A stretch of 44,421 bases of DNA from Cryobacterium cryoconiti (GTDB lineage Bacteria > Actinomycetota > Actinomycetes > Actinomycetales > Microbacteriaceae), in contig NZ_SOHA01000022.1 in the NCBI RefSeq assembly GCF_004403065.1, positions 1 through 44,421 of the forward strand, written 5' to 3'. The translations under genes were made by a program, and so were the position numbers. Position 1 is the stretch's first letter, and every line of letters begins with the position of its first letter. Of the stretch, positions 8,053-16,831 are shown piece by piece. The notes beneath the pieces were generated by a model. The model saw nothing but the letters and a program-made list of their open reading frames with translations. It did no database searches and was not told the origin of the DNA.

Positions 8053-8768
8053 TCCGCCGCCTGCTGAGCCCGCGCCTGCTGACCCGGCATCTGCGCCAGG
8101 GCCGGTGGTGGCTGCTCGACTACGTCTACGCGGGGATCGGGCAGACGCGCGCTTTTCTGTCGCGCGCCCGGCCGGCGGATTTCCGTTCGGGCGCCGGGGC
8201 CCCGATCGTGATCATCCCCGGGGTGTACGAGTCCTGGCAGTTCATGCGGCCGCTGATCCAGACTCTGCATGACCACGGGCATCCGGTGCACGTGGTGGCG
8301 AAGCTGGGCCGCAACCGGCGTTCACTGACGGATGCCGCCGCGACCGTCGCCGACTACCTCGAGCGCGAGAACCTGACCGGCGTCATCATCGTGGCGCACA
8401 GCAAGGGCGGCCTGATCGGCAAGCAGCTGATGACGACCGCCGACCCCGAGCATCGGGTGAGCGCGATGACCGCGATCAGTGCTCCCTTCGGCGGTTCCAG
8501 CTACGCGCGCTACTGGGTTGTGCCGGCCATCCGTGCCTTCGCTCCCGCCAACGCGGCCCTGCACGACCTGGGTCTGGACCGCCGGGTCAACGGCCGCATC
8601 ACGTCGATCTACGGGGTGTTCGACCCGCACATCCCCGAGGGCAGCGAACTCGTCGGCGCCCGCAACATCGAACTCCGGGTCGGCGGGCACTTCCGCATCC
8701 TCGGCGATCCGAGAACCGTGCGGGCCGTGCTCGACGCGGTGACGGATGCCGCGGCGCCGGCCGTCTGA
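8049..8768 (+). CDS. Alpha/beta-fold hydrolase (PGAP1/lipase-like)
   Basis: A 239-residue protein coupled by an ATGA overlap to the preceding hydrolase. PIVIIPGVYESWQFMRP marks the first strand and oxyanion turn, VAHSKGG at 116-122 has the nucleophile Ser118 in a lipase-like G/A-x-S-x-G setting, and GGHFRIL near the C-terminus offers the His. The DLTI-type acid is likely at VFDPHIPEGS. Resembles lipase/esterase LipE or PGAP1-like proteins. The pair probably acts on related ester or lipid substrates, an inference from gene coupling. Confidence 0.85.
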   Translation: MIRRLLSPRLLTRHLRQGRWWLLDYVYAGIGQTRAFLSRARPADFRSGAGAPIVIIPGVYESWQFMRPLIQTLHDHGHPVHVVAKLGRNRRSLTDAAATVADYLERENLTGVIIVAHSKGGLIGKQLMTTADPEHRVSAMTAISAPFGGSSYARYWVVPAIRAFAPANAALHDLGLDRRVNGRITSIYGVFDPHIPEGSELVGARNIELRVGGHFRILGDPRTVRAVLDAVTDAAAPAV

Positions 8769-8853
8769 CCCTGTCGCGTGGCTCGTCGTGCCGGCCTGGA
8801 TGCGTCCTATTCCGCCCGACGAACCGGCCGGCCTGGGAGAGAATAGGGTCATC

Positions 8854-9075
8854 ATGACCACCATCCTCAATGTCATCTGGCTCCTGTTCTCGGGCTTCTG
8901 GCTGTTCCTCGGCTACATGCTGGCGGCAGTGATCATGTTTGTGCTGATCATCACCATCCCCTGGGGAATCGCCGCGGCCAGAGTCGGCGGGTCGGCGTCT
9001 GCCCTGCGGGCTCGCGGGCCGGCGAGAGTCGCCGTTTGCGCCGAGCGTCTCCTTTCCAGCGGCGATTCTCAGTAG
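8854..9075 (+). pseudogene. yccF: Truncated YccF-family membrane protein
   Basis: The first ~43 residues (MTTILNVIWLLFSGFWLFLG, then a helix ending ITIPWGIA) match the start of actinobacterial YccF proteins, which usually have about 130 residues and two repeats of this kind. After GIAAAR (about 8982) homology stops and the frame continues into Ala/Arg-rich sequence that is the flank and left arm of the palindrome at 9023; the stop at 9073 lies within that element. The ATG has AGGG a few bases upstream, so a short single-helix-pair product could still be made. Most likely a gene cut by the palindromic element. Confidence 0.65.
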
Positions 9076-9090
9076 GAACAGCGACTCTCG
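9023..9090. repeat. Intergenic inverted repeat with 10-bp perfect outer arms
   Basis: CGAGAGTCGC (9023-9032) and GCGACTCTCG (9081-9090) are perfect complements; pairing continues after one mismatch with GTT/AAC. The centre also contains CGGCGATTCTC, a near copy of the arm. It lies between the convergent yccF remnant and the PTS operon, within sequence 9076-9163 that has no gene. Confidence 0.75.
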
Positions 9091-9163
9091 GCGCGATCAA
9101 GCCCGCCAAGGGAAACAAGTCGTCCACCGATGGTCCGGGCGCGAAGCAGCCCCCAACGCGAAC

Positions 9164-9195
9164 AGAGGGCGACCCCGCGAACGGGGCCGCCCTCT
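9164..9195 (-). terminator. Hairpin terminator of the ula-type PTS operon
   Basis: AGAGGGCG and CCCCG pair with CGGGG and CGCCCTCT around a CGAA loop, with one A-C mismatch. It starts 51 bp after the stop of the EIIC gene on the minus strand. No T-tract follows, which is common in actinobacteria. Confidence 0.75.
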
Positions 9196-9245
9196 GGCGA
9201 AACGTAGAACTCGAAACGTTGAACTCGAATCAGGAGGCGGTGAAG

Positions 9246-10772
9246 CTAGACGGCCTCGGCCGCCGCTTCCTTCTCCGCCTTACGACGAGCCTTTTCGGCG
9301 TCGAGAACGGCCTTCTCGGCCGCCTTCTCCTCCGCGATCCAGACGTCGCGCTTGGCCCCGGGCACCCAGCCCTTGTCCACAACGCGGATCTGGTAGACGA
9401 TCGCGACGCTGACCAGCACCACGGCGATGAGGATCGCGAGGATGACTCCGAGCCCGCCGCCCACACCGACGCTGACACCGATGAGCGTGCCGAACCAACC
9501 GAAGTCGGCGTCGCCGAAGGTGCTGTTGGCGAAGCCGAAGTCGCCGAGGACCAGCAGCAGGATGGCCGGCAGGATGGTGATGATCACGCCGTTGACGAAT
9601 CCACCGATCATCGCGCCGAGGCGTCCGCCGGTGGCGTTGCCGTAGACACCGGCTCCACCGCCGGTGAAGAAGTGCGGCACCATGCCGGGGAGGATCAGCG
9701 CGAGCCCGAACATCGGGTTCAGCCAGATGGCCAGCACACCGAGCGCGAGGAGGCCACCGGCGAACGAGCTCAGGAAGCCGATGAGCACGGCGTTGGCGCC
9801 GAACGGGAACACGATCGGGATGTCCAGCGCGGGGCGCGCACCGGGGACGACCTTCTCGGCGATGCCCTGGAACGCGGGCACCAGCTCGCCAAGCACCGTG
9901 CGCACGCCGTAGAGGATGACGGCGACACCCACACCGAACTGCAGGGCCTGAGCAAAGGCCGCCATGATGAACGCGCCGGCGTCGGCGGAGCCGAAGATGT
10001 CCAGCGCCTCCTGCAGCGGCAGGGCGATGAGGCCCCAGATGGCGAAGACCATGTAGATGAGAACCATCGACAGTGAGGTGGCGACCATCGAGTCGCGCAG
10101 GAACTTGAGGCCCTGCGGGAACTTGATCTCTTCTGTCGACTTGCTTCGACGACCGACGGCCTGGCCGGCGGCACCGGCGGCGATGTAGCCGAGGGTACCG
10201 AAGTGGCCGATCGCGATGGTGTCGTTGCCGGTGATCTTCTTGGTCCAGGGGTGCACGAACGCGGGCATGACCACCATGATCACGCCGAGCAGCAGAGCGC
10301 CGATGATGACCACGAGCCAGCCGGCGCCGTCTCCGAAGCCGACGGAGAGCACGACGGTGAGCATGGTGGCCATGAAGACCATGTGGTGCCCGGTGAGGAA
10401 CACGTACTTGAGCGGCGTGAAGCGGGCGAGGGCGAGCATCACGAGGAATCCGAGGGTGAGAACGTAAGCGCTCTGGGCGCCGAATTCCTCCTGCGCGATG
10501 GCGGTGATGACCTCGTTGGTGGGGATGACGCCCTGGGCGCCGGTCACCGCGAGGATCAGCTGGCCCAGCGGGTCGAGGGAGCCCACCACCACGTTGGCGC
10601 CCGCACCGAGGATCAGGAAGCCGAGGGCCGCTTTGAGGGCACCGCCGATCACCTGCCCGGAGTTGCGCTTGAGCGCCATAAGGCCGATTGCGGTGATTAT
10701 GCCGATGAGATAGGCCGGCACATTGAGGATCTGCTGACCGATGAAGTTCAGTACGACGACGAGCCACTCCAT
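9246..10772 (-). CDS. ulaA: PTS ascorbate-type transporter subunit IIC (UlaA/SgaT)
   Basis: A 508-residue polytopic membrane protein with at least ten hydrophobic segments, of the UlaA family that moves and, with IIB, phosphorylates L-ascorbate or a related sugar acid/pentitol. Family landmarks include the N-terminal FIGQQILNVPAYLIGIITA, GAQGVIPTNEVITA, FLTGHHMVFMATMLT and GMVPHFFTGGGAGVYGN. The C-terminus carries an extra Ala/Glu/Lys-rich cytoplasmic tail of about 30 residues. AAGGAG lies ~10 nt before the ATG. It is the last gene of ulaC-ulaB-ulaA, with 45 bp to ulaB. The substrate is assigned by family and could be a different pentitol or sugar acid. Confidence 0.92.
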   Translation of the reverse strand: MEWLVVVLNFIGQQILNVPAYLIGIITAIGLMALKRNSGQVIGGALKAALGFLILGAGANVVVGSLDPLGQLILAVTGAQGVIPTNEVITAIAQEEFGAQSAYVLTLGFLVMLALARFTPLKYVFLTGHHMVFMATMLTVVLSVGFGDGAGWLVVIIGALLLGVIMVVMPAFVHPWTKKITGNDTIAIGHFGTLGYIAAGAAGQAVGRRSKSTEEIKFPQGLKFLRDSMVATSLSMVLIYMVFAIWGLIALPLQEALDIFGSADAGAFIMAAFAQALQFGVGVAVILYGVRTVLGELVPAFQGIAEKVVPGARPALDIPIVFPFGANAVLIGFLSSFAGGLLALGVLAIWLNPMFGLALILPGMVPHFFTGGGAGVYGNATGGRLGAMIGGFVNGVIITILPAILLLVLGDFGFANSTFGDADFGWFGTLIGVSVGVGGGLGVILAILIAVVLVSVAIVYQIRVVDKGWVPGAKRDVWIAEEKAAEKAVLDAEKARRKAEKEAAAEAV

Positions 10773-10817
10773 TGTGGGGTGCTCCTTATTCTGTGAGAGA
10801 GCGGATGGTGAAGGGGG

Positions 10818-11090
10818 TTACTCGACTGCGGCGGTGAGCTTCTCGGTGATCTCCTCGAGATCGAAGAAGTTTTTGATGACGATGACCTGGGCGGGCACAT
10901 CGCCGAGCTCTTCGGCCAGTTCCTCCGAGGTGAGCACGATCTCGGCGGTCTGAGCGGCACCGCGAGCCACGCCCATGTCGGCGGCCTCGACATCCGCATC
11001 GATTCCAAGCTTGGCGAGAACCTTCTCGGCGTTCATTTTCAGGAGCACTGAGGTTCCAATGCCCATTCCACAGACGGCGACGATCTTCAT
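10818..11090 (-). CDS. ulaB: PTS ascorbate-type subunit IIB
   Basis: A 90-residue IIB protein. MKIVAVCGMGIGTS begins with the phosphorylatable cysteine loop (Cys7) that receives phosphate from IIA and hands it to the sugar at IIC. The rest is a small alpha/beta domain of normal length. ATG 11090 has AAAGG upstream; a longer frame from 11117 would add nine residues before the conserved first strand. It lies between ulaC (63 bp) and ulaA. Confidence 0.93.
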   Translation of the reverse strand: MKIVAVCGMGIGTSVLLKMNAEKVLAKLGIDADVEAADMGVARGAAQTAEIVLTSEELAEELGDVPAQVIVIKNFFDLEEITEKLTAAVE

Positions 11091-11153
11091 GGGGTGCCTT
11101 TCGATTGGGTGAGACAAGTGAGTGAAATCAGAAGTGGATGTCGGTGGCGCGGT

Positions 11154-11612
11154 TCACGCGGCGGCGGCGAGTTCGCCGAGCACGGCGCGCACCTCGTCAG
11201 CGGTGGCGGCCACGGCGAGGCGCTTCATGGCGGCGCTGTCGGACAGCACCCCGGCGAGCGCCTGCATCACCTGGAGGTGGGCTTCGTGGTCGGTGGCGGC
11301 CAGGCCGATCACGAGGGTGACCGGGTCGTTGGCGGCGTTGCCGAACTCGACGGGGGTGGCCAGGCTGACCCAGCTCAGGCCTCCGGTGAGCACCGCGGGC
11401 GAGGGGCGGGAGTGCGCGAGGGCGATCCCGGGGGCGATGACCATGTACGGGCCGTGTTTCTCGACCGCGGCGATCATCTCGTCGGTGTAGGCATCCGTGG
11501 TGGCCCCACCGGCCACCAGGCCGGCGCCGGCAAGACGGATGGCGGCCCGCCAGTCTGCGGCCTCTGCCTGGGTCTCGATCGACGAGAGGGCCTCGGCCAG
11601 ATTGAGTGCCAC
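11154..11612 (-). CDS. ulaC: PTS ascorbate-type subunit IIA
   Basis: A 152-residue IIA of the mannitol/fructose-ascorbate type. The active-site histidine is in GIALAHSRP, which is phosphorylated by HPr. VTLVIGLAATDHEAHL is the other typical block. Start is GTG 11612, decided by AAAGGAG eight bases upstream. First gene of the PTS operon, preceded by a well-formed promoter region. No kinase, epimerase or decarboxylase of the classic ula regulon (ulaD/E/F) is seen next to it; a transketolase is. Confidence 0.9.
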   Translation of the reverse strand: MALNLAEALSSIETQAEAADWRAAIRLAGAGLVAGGATTDAYTDEMIAAVEKHGPYMVIAPGIALAHSRPSPAVLTGGLSWVSLATPVEFGNAANDPVTLVIGLAATDHEAHLQVMQALAGVLSDSAAMKRLAVAATADEVRAVLGELAAAA

Positions 11613-11670
11613 GAATGAACTCCTTTGTTGTTTTCGACGCAGCCGGCCCGCGAGGGCCGCTGAGATGACT

Positions 11671-11714
11671 GTATTAGCCTAAGCGACCTTTTGTCTACAA
11701 ATGCACCAAAGTTT
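11671..11714 (-). promoter_or_regulatory. Promoter and likely ROK operator of the PTS operon
   Basis: On the minus strand TTGTAG (plus 11695-11700), an 18-bp spacer and TAATAC (plus 11671-11676) make a good sigma-70-type promoter. The -35 overlaps a palindrome TTTGTCTACAAA (11690-11701), followed by ACCAAAGTTT (11705-11714). The same decamer appears in front of the transketolase. Location over the -35 fits repression by the neighbouring ROK protein; the binding is inferred. Confidence 0.6.
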
Positions 11715-11754
11715 TTCGATGGGGCTCGCCAGGCTCCGGGTCAGGCGCGCGCGG

Positions 11755-12939
11755 TCAGCTCGCAGCAGTGCGGAGCGTGACGCCGGTGACGCCGCCGCGG
11801 GTGAGGCGGCTGATGCGGTCGGCGTCGAACAGGGCGTCCTGCGCCACGAGCGAGGCACCCGTGACGCCGGCGATAGGGCCGAGCCGGGACTTCTCCACCA
11901 CGAGCCCTTGCAGGGCGAAGTCCCGGGCGCCGGCGAAGATCGCCTCCCGGATCGCACCGAGGAAAGGCTCGCCGGCCTGGGCCAGGTTGCCGCCGACCAC
12001 CACGGCCTGCGGGTTGAGCAGGCCTACCACCTGCGCCAGGCTGCGCCCGATCATGGTGCCGGTCTCGGCGAGCAGCGCCAGCACCTCCGGGTCGCCCGCG
12101 TTGGCGAGGCCGACGATGTCGCTGCTGGTGCGCACGCTGCGACCCTTCTTCAGCAATTCACCACGGATGACCGCGCCGCTGGCAACGGTCTCGAGCCGCA
12201 CGGCGCGCTCCCCGTCGGCTCGCACCGCGCTGACCTCGCCTTCCCCGCCCCGGGAACCGTGGTAGATGGAGCCGTCGAGCACGAACGCGAGGCCCACGCC
12301 CATGCCGGCCTTGAGCACCGTGACATCGCGGTACTCGCTCCAGCCGCGGCGGGCTTCGGCGAGCGCCATGATGTTCACGTCCCGGTCCACGGCGAAGACG
12401 GCGTGGTCGTAGCGTCCGGCGAAGTAGTCCTTCACCAGAACGCCCTCCCACTGCGTGTCGACCTGCGGGCTGGCGAGCCGGCCGGTGACGACGTCGACCG
12501 GGCCGGGCACACCGACGCCGATACCCACCACGTCGTCGCGAGTCTTGCCCAGCCGGTGCAGCATGTGGTCGAAGACCTGGCCGGCCCACTCGAAGATCTC
12601 CGCCGGCCCTTCGCTCAGGCCGATGTCGGCCTCATCCTCGCTGAGGATGGTGGACACCAGGTCGGTGATGGCCAGCCGGGTGTGCGAGCCGCCGATGTCC
12701 ACGGCGAGCAGGAGGCCGGCGTTCGGGTTGACCGCGAATTCCTCGGGCGGCCGCCCGCCACGGGAATCGAGTTGCCCCACGCTCATCACGATGGAGGCGC
12801 TCAGCAGCTCGTCGAGGCGCCGGGCGAGGGTGATGCGCGACCAGCCGAGCTGCTCGATCAGGTCGGTGCGGGTGGTGGCACGGCCAGAGCGGATGAGGTC
12901 AAGCACCACACCCGAACCGGTGGACAGAGCGTGTGCCAT
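11755..12939 (-). CDS. ROK-family transcriptional regulator
   Basis: A 394-residue NagC/XylR-type regulator: an N-terminal winged helix-turn-helix (about 8-65, RTDLIEQLGWSRITLARRLDEL), then a sugar-kinase-like ATPase fold with the phosphate motif AVDIGGSHTRLAITD and GVPGPVD. The Cys-rich zinc motif (CxCGxxGC) found in many ROK proteins is absent; that segment reads GGEGEVSAVRADGER. It lies between the PTS operon and the divergent transketolase gene and is the obvious candidate for controlling both. AAGGA precedes ATG 12939. Effector probably a sugar phosphate, unknown. Confidence 0.9.
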   Translation of the reverse strand: MAHALSTGSGVVLDLIRSGRATTRTDLIEQLGWSRITLARRLDELLSASIVMSVGQLDSRGGRPPEEFAVNPNAGLLLAVDIGGSHTRLAITDLVSTILSEDEADIGLSEGPAEIFEWAGQVFDHMLHRLGKTRDDVVGIGVGVPGPVDVVTGRLASPQVDTQWEGVLVKDYFAGRYDHAVFAVDRDVNIMALAEARRGWSEYRDVTVLKAGMGVGLAFVLDGSIYHGSRGGEGEVSAVRADGERAVRLETVASGAVIRGELLKKGRSVRTSSDIVGLANAGDPEVLALLAETGTMIGRSLAQVVGLLNPQAVVVGGNLAQAGEPFLGAIREAIFAGARDFALQGLVVEKSRLGPIAGVTGASLVAQDALFDADRISRLTRGGVTGVTLRTAAS

Positions 12940-13033
12940 GGGATTCCCATCCTTCTGACGAATCCGCACGTATTGCGGACGTCGCCGAACCAACTGTTTG
13001 ACTTAAGTACATTTCTATACCAAAGTTTCTCGC
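12940..13033. promoter_or_regulatory. Divergent control region, ROK gene and transketolase
   Basis: The 94-bp gap holds CCGCA/TGCGG (12964-12978), a small inverted repeat, and ACCAAAGTTT at 13019-13028, identical to the decamer upstream of the PTS operon and in both cases followed by a TTTC/TTTT-CG stretch. TTGACT lies at about 12999. A shared operator is likely; exact promoter spacing is not clear. Confidence 0.5.
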
Positions 13034-15100
13034 ATGGCTACCGAATCAAGGAATCCCTCGTCAACGATGACGCATGCCGAACTCGACGCTCGCGCCGTCG
13101 CGAGCGCCCAGGCCCTGGCCGCCCACGTGGTGCAGGCGAAAGGACATGGACACGGCGGAACCGCCATGGCATTGGCGCCATTGTCCCATGTGTTGTTCTC
13201 CCGAGTTCTGCGCCACTCCCCCGCCCACCCCGACTGGCCCGCCCGGGACCGGTTCGTTCTTTCGGCCGGTCACGCGAGCCTTCTGCTCTACACTCAGCTG
13301 TTCTTCACCGGCTACGGCCTCACCCTGGGCGACCTCGCCAAGAGCCGCACCCTCGGCTCGAAGACACCGGGGCACCCCGAGGTGCACCACACCGTCGGCG
13401 TGGAGATGAGCACCGGCCCGCTCGGCCAGGGCGTCGCATCCGCTGTGGGCATGGCCATGGCTGCCCGGCACGAGAGCGCCGTGTTCACCCCCGGCTCCAC
13501 CCTGCTCGACCACACCACCTGGGTGCTGGCCGGCGACGGATGTCTGCAGGAGGGCGTCTCCGGCGAGGCGTCGAGCCTGGCCGGCACGCTCGGCCTCGAC
13601 AATCTGGTGCTGATCTGGGACGACAACGGCATCACCATCGACTCCGGCACCGACGAGACCTTCTCCGAAGACGTGCGCGCCCGGTACCGGGCCTACGGAT
13701 GGCGCGTGCTCGAGATCGACACCCCCAACGACCTCGACGCTCTTGAGGCCACCCTCCGCATGGCGGCGGAACGCACCGGTCGCCCCACGCTGGTGGCCCT
13801 CCGCACGGTCATCGGCTCCCCCTCCGCGAAGTTCGGCGGCGCGTCAGCCGCGCACGCCGGTGGCTTCGGCGCCGACGAGCTCGCCGCGGTGAAGACGACA
13901 CTGGGCTTCGCCCCCGACGCTCCCCTCGACGACCTCGTCACTCCTGAGACCCTCGCGCACACCCGTGGCGCGCTCACCCGCGGCGAGCACCTGCACAGCG
14001 CCTGGGAGGCCGACCTCGCCGCCTGGAGCACCGCCGACCCTGCAGCCGCGGCACGGTGGACTGCCTTCCACGGTGGCGAGTTCAACAGCTCCGCCCTCGA
14101 CACCGTGAACGTGGGCAGCGCCGGCGACACCATCGCAACCCGCAAGACCAACGGCGCCGTGCTCCGCGCGCTGCAGGGTTCCGTCCCGCTGTGGGGCGGC
14201 TCGGCCGACCTCGCCGGTTCCACCACCGTGGAGGTCGACGGCGACCGTTTCTCCGCGGCCAACCCCGGCGGCGAGTTCATCCGGTTCGGCATCCGCGAGC
14301 ACGCCATGGCTGCCATCCTGAACGGCATCGCCCTGCAGGGGCCGTGGCGCCCGTTCGCGTCCACCTACCTGGTGTTCAGCGATTACATGCGGCCGAGCAT
14401 CCGTCTCGGAGCCCTGATGGGTCTCGGCGCGGTGTACGTGTACACCCACGACTCCGTCGCCGTCGGTGAGGACGGCCCCACGCATCAGCCGGTCGAGCAG
14501 ATCGCGTCGCTGCGCACCGTGCCGGGGCTCGATGTGGTGCGCCCCGCGGACTCCGTCGAGGTCGTCGCCGCCTGGCGCCGCATCCTCGCCTCCCCCGACC
14601 GACCGGTCGCCCTCGCGCTCAGCCGGCAGGACCTGCCCGTGCTGGAGAGCAGCGACACAACCGCTGCAGGGGTCACGGCCGGCGGTTACGTGCGCTGGCA
14701 ACACGGCGACGGACAAGACCTGGCCATCCTCGCCACCGGCAGTGAGGTTCACCTCGCGATCGATGCCGCCGCCCTCCTGGCAGAGGAGGGCATCTCCGCT
14801 CGCGTGGTCTCGATGCCCTGTGTCGAGTGGTTCGCCGAGCAGAGCGCCGACTACCGCGAGTCGGTGCTGCCGGCGGCGCTGCGCGCTCGTGTCGCCGTCG
14901 AGGCGGGCCGCGGCGATGCCTGGTACCGCTGGGTCGGCCTCGACGGGCGCGTGGTGTCGATCGAGGAATTCGGCGAGTCGGGCAGCGGCCCCGAGGTTCT
15001 GCGCCGCCGCGGTATCCACCTCGACGCGGTCATCGAGGCTGCGCACGCCGCCCTCGGCGCCTCCCAGCTCAAGGAATCGGTAGGTTCACTCGCTCAGTGA
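13034..15100 (+). CDS. tkt: Transketolase (paralogue in sugar-PTS locus)
   Basis: A 688-residue thiamine-diphosphate enzyme that transfers two-carbon ketol units in the pentose phosphate pathway. The N-terminal domain has GHGHGGTAMALAP (canonical GHPGxxM with Pro changed to Gly), DRFVLSAGHAS and the TPP motif GDGCLQEGVSGEASSLAG through DDN; the middle domain has GIREHAM and THDSVAVGEDGPTHQP. Length is normal. The first ATG (13034) has no SD and overlaps the putative operator; ATG 13067 (MTHAELDAR) fits the family start better and may be the real one. Probably an inducible isoenzyme feeding the product of the PTS sugar into central metabolism. Its 3' end overlaps the convergent oxidoreductase by 15 bp. 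Confidence 0.9.
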   Translation: MATESRNPSSTMTHAELDARAVASAQALAAHVVQAKGHGHGGTAMALAPLSHVLFSRVLRHSPAHPDWPARDRFVLSAGHASLLLYTQLFFTGYGLTLGDLAKSRTLGSKTPGHPEVHHTVGVEMSTGPLGQGVASAVGMAMAARHESAVFTPGSTLLDHTTWVLAGDGCLQEGVSGEASSLAGTLGLDNLVLIWDDNGITIDSGTDETFSEDVRARYRAYGWRVLEIDTPNDLDALEATLRMAAERTGRPTLVALRTVIGSPSAKFGGASAAHAGGFGADELAAVKTTLGFAPDAPLDDLVTPETLAHTRGALTRGEHLHSAWEADLAAWSTADPAAAARWTAFHGGEFNSSALDTVNVGSAGDTIATRKTNGAVLRALQGSVPLWGGSADLAGSTTVEVDGDRFSAANPGGEFIRFGIREHAMAAILNGIALQGPWRPFASTYLVFSDYMRPSIRLGALMGLGAVYVYTHDSVAVGEDGPTHQPVEQIASLRTVPGLDVVRPADSVEVVAAWRRILASPDRPVALALSRQDLPVLESSDTTAAGVTAGGYVRWQHGDGQDLAILATGSEVHLAIDAAALLAEEGISARVVSMPCVEWFAEQSADYRESVLPAALRARVAVEAGRGDAWYRWVGLDGRVVSIEEFGESGSGPEVLRRRGIHLDAVIEAAHAALGASQLKESVGSLAQ

Positions 15101-16174
15101 GCCACGCCGTCCACCCTGCGCAGTGGCCGGCGCACCTTCCTTCTGCCCCGCCGAAACGTCGATCAGCACCTTCCCGACAACCCCGCTCTCGACCAGCGCA
15201 TGCGCATCCGCCGTGTGCGCGAGGTCGGTGCGGTGCAGCGGCAGTCCCGCCTCCTCCCCCACCGCGAGCGCACCATCGACGAGGGCTGCGGTGATGTCCT
15301 CGGCCGCCTCCCGGATCACGTCGGCGCCCACCGTGTAGAGCAGCACGAACTGGTAGCGCACGTTGAGGCTGAAGTGCTGGCGCACGTCGAGCGTCACCTG
15401 GTCGCCGCCGTTGTTTGCATAGACCGCGATCGACCCTCGATTACGGATGACGGCCAGGTCGAGCTTCGCATTCTGGGCCGGTGCGACCTCCACGATCAGG
15501 TCCACCCCCTCCGGTGCGATCGCCCGGATCTGGGCGACGACATCCGGGTCGGTGTAGGTGAGCACGTGCTGCGCGCCGGCCGCCGTGGCGAGCGTCGCTT
15601 TCGCCGGACCGCTCACGGTCGTGACAACGGATGCTCCCGCCCACCGGGCCAGCTGGATCGCCGCGTGCCCGACCGCACCAGCTCCGCCGGCCACGAGCAC
15701 AACCTTTCCGGCCAGGGCGCCCGGGTGCAGCCGCCGCGGTCCGTCTTCGGCCACCGTCAGCGCACGGTACGCCGTGATCGCCGGCACCCCAAGGCTCGCG
15801 CCCTGGTCGAAGCTCGCGTTCGCCGGCAGCAGGAAGACGCGCTCCGCAGGCAGCACCGCGTACTCCTGGGCCGAGCCGCTATTCGCGCGCTGGTAGGCGG
15901 CGAGCGCCAGCCACACCCGGTCGCCCACACTGACGTGCTGCACGCCGGCGCCGACCGCCTCCACGATGCCGGCGCCGTCCTGGCCGGGCACTACGTCGTC
16001 AAACGCGAGCACCTGGCCCGGTGCCGAGCCGCGGCGCGACTTCCAGTCGGTGGGGTTCACGCCGCTGACCACGATCCGCACCCGCACCTCGCCAGCTCCT
16101 GGTTCGGTCACCGGCCGATCGACGAGCTGGAGCACGGACGGGTCACCGGTCTGGCTGTACACAATTGACTTCAT
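15086..16174 (-). CDS. NADPH:quinone reductase-like MDR protein
   Basis: A 362-residue zinc-independent medium-chain dehydrogenase/reductase. It has the GroES-like N-terminal part (SGVNPTDWKSRRG, PGQDGAGIVEAVG) and a Rossmann fold with AGGAGAVGHAAIQLAR. The zinc-ligand cysteines of alcohol dehydrogenases are absent, so a quinone or enone reductase role is expected. About 20 residues at the C-terminus (after KVLIDVSAG) are extra and low complexity; they lie in the overlap with the transketolase gene. ATG 16174 has no clear SD. It marks the left host boundary of the island. Confidence 0.88.
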   Translation of the reverse strand: MKSIVYSQTGDPSVLQLVDRPVTEPGAGEVRVRIVVSGVNPTDWKSRRGSAPGQVLAFDDVVPGQDGAGIVEAVGAGVQHVSVGDRVWLALAAYQRANSGSAQEYAVLPAERVFLLPANASFDQGASLGVPAITAYRALTVAEDGPRRLHPGALAGKVVLVAGGAGAVGHAAIQLARWAGASVVTTVSGPAKATLATAAGAQHVLTYTDPDVVAQIRAIAPEGVDLIVEVAPAQNAKLDLAVIRNRGSIAVYANNGGDQVTLDVRQHFSLNVRYQFVLLYTVGADVIREAAEDITAALVDGALAVGEEAGLPLHRTDLAHTADAHALVESGVVGKVLIDVSAGQKEGAPATAQGGRRGSLSE

Positions 16175-16831
16175 GTCAGGGGTAACGCGGGCGGGGGCGG
16201 ATTGTTTCCTCCTGGCCGTCTTTCGCCCGCCGGGCGCCCATTCCTCGCGTCCCAGCGCTGCGCCAGTAACCGCGGGATGTCAGCTAATTTTGGTGCGATC
16301 AAACGTTCGGCAATCGCAGAGCCGTCCGCGACAAACGGCGTCATAAAGTGCCACCTAAAGCACGAAACGGACGCAACGCCCCGTGCCTTGCTGCCGTGAG
16401 GCACAGATGCACGACGCTGCGACGATCAGACACCGCTCTCGGGTCGCAAGGCTGCGCACGAGTACGGTCGGAACAGTCGCAACCATGATCCTGGAAAGTA
16501 TCTCAGATCGCGGCGGCACCCGGTCAGGCCCATAAGCGGATACGGCTGGGGCGGATATGCGCGGCGAATATGTACCTGCGAGCCGTTCTTGTCCCAGCCT
16601 CACATTCCGTCGCACAGACTTGGCCCGCATTGGATTCGGCCGGGCATCCAGCGCAGCAAAGGGTCCGGATTCGTTGGCCGAACGACGCACCCATCGGCCC
16701 CACTGACGGCGAGGACTGGGGCAAAACGGCGCCTCGCGGAATCTCGACACTCGTAACGTGCATGCCCGATCACTCCACTAGCCTTTGGACAGTGGCATCG
16801 GTTCTGGTGCGCGATTGAGGGGGAAATCTAG
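16175..16831. other. Gene-poor left junction of the island
   Basis: This is 657 bp with no confident gene. A minus-strand frame 16171-16404 reads FVADGSAIAERLIAPKLADIPRLLAQRWDAR and could be the tail of a lost protein, but I do not recognise it and it has no good start. From about 16400 rightwards base composition becomes more AT-rich and host codon bias disappears. GAGGGGGA at 16816 is the ribosome binding site of the next gene. No tRNA end, integrase or obvious direct repeat with the right edge was found by eye. Confidence 0.5.

Noticed and set aside
11701..13746. 681-codon plus-strand frame
   Set aside because: Antisense to the ROK gene and out of frame with transketolase; no family features.
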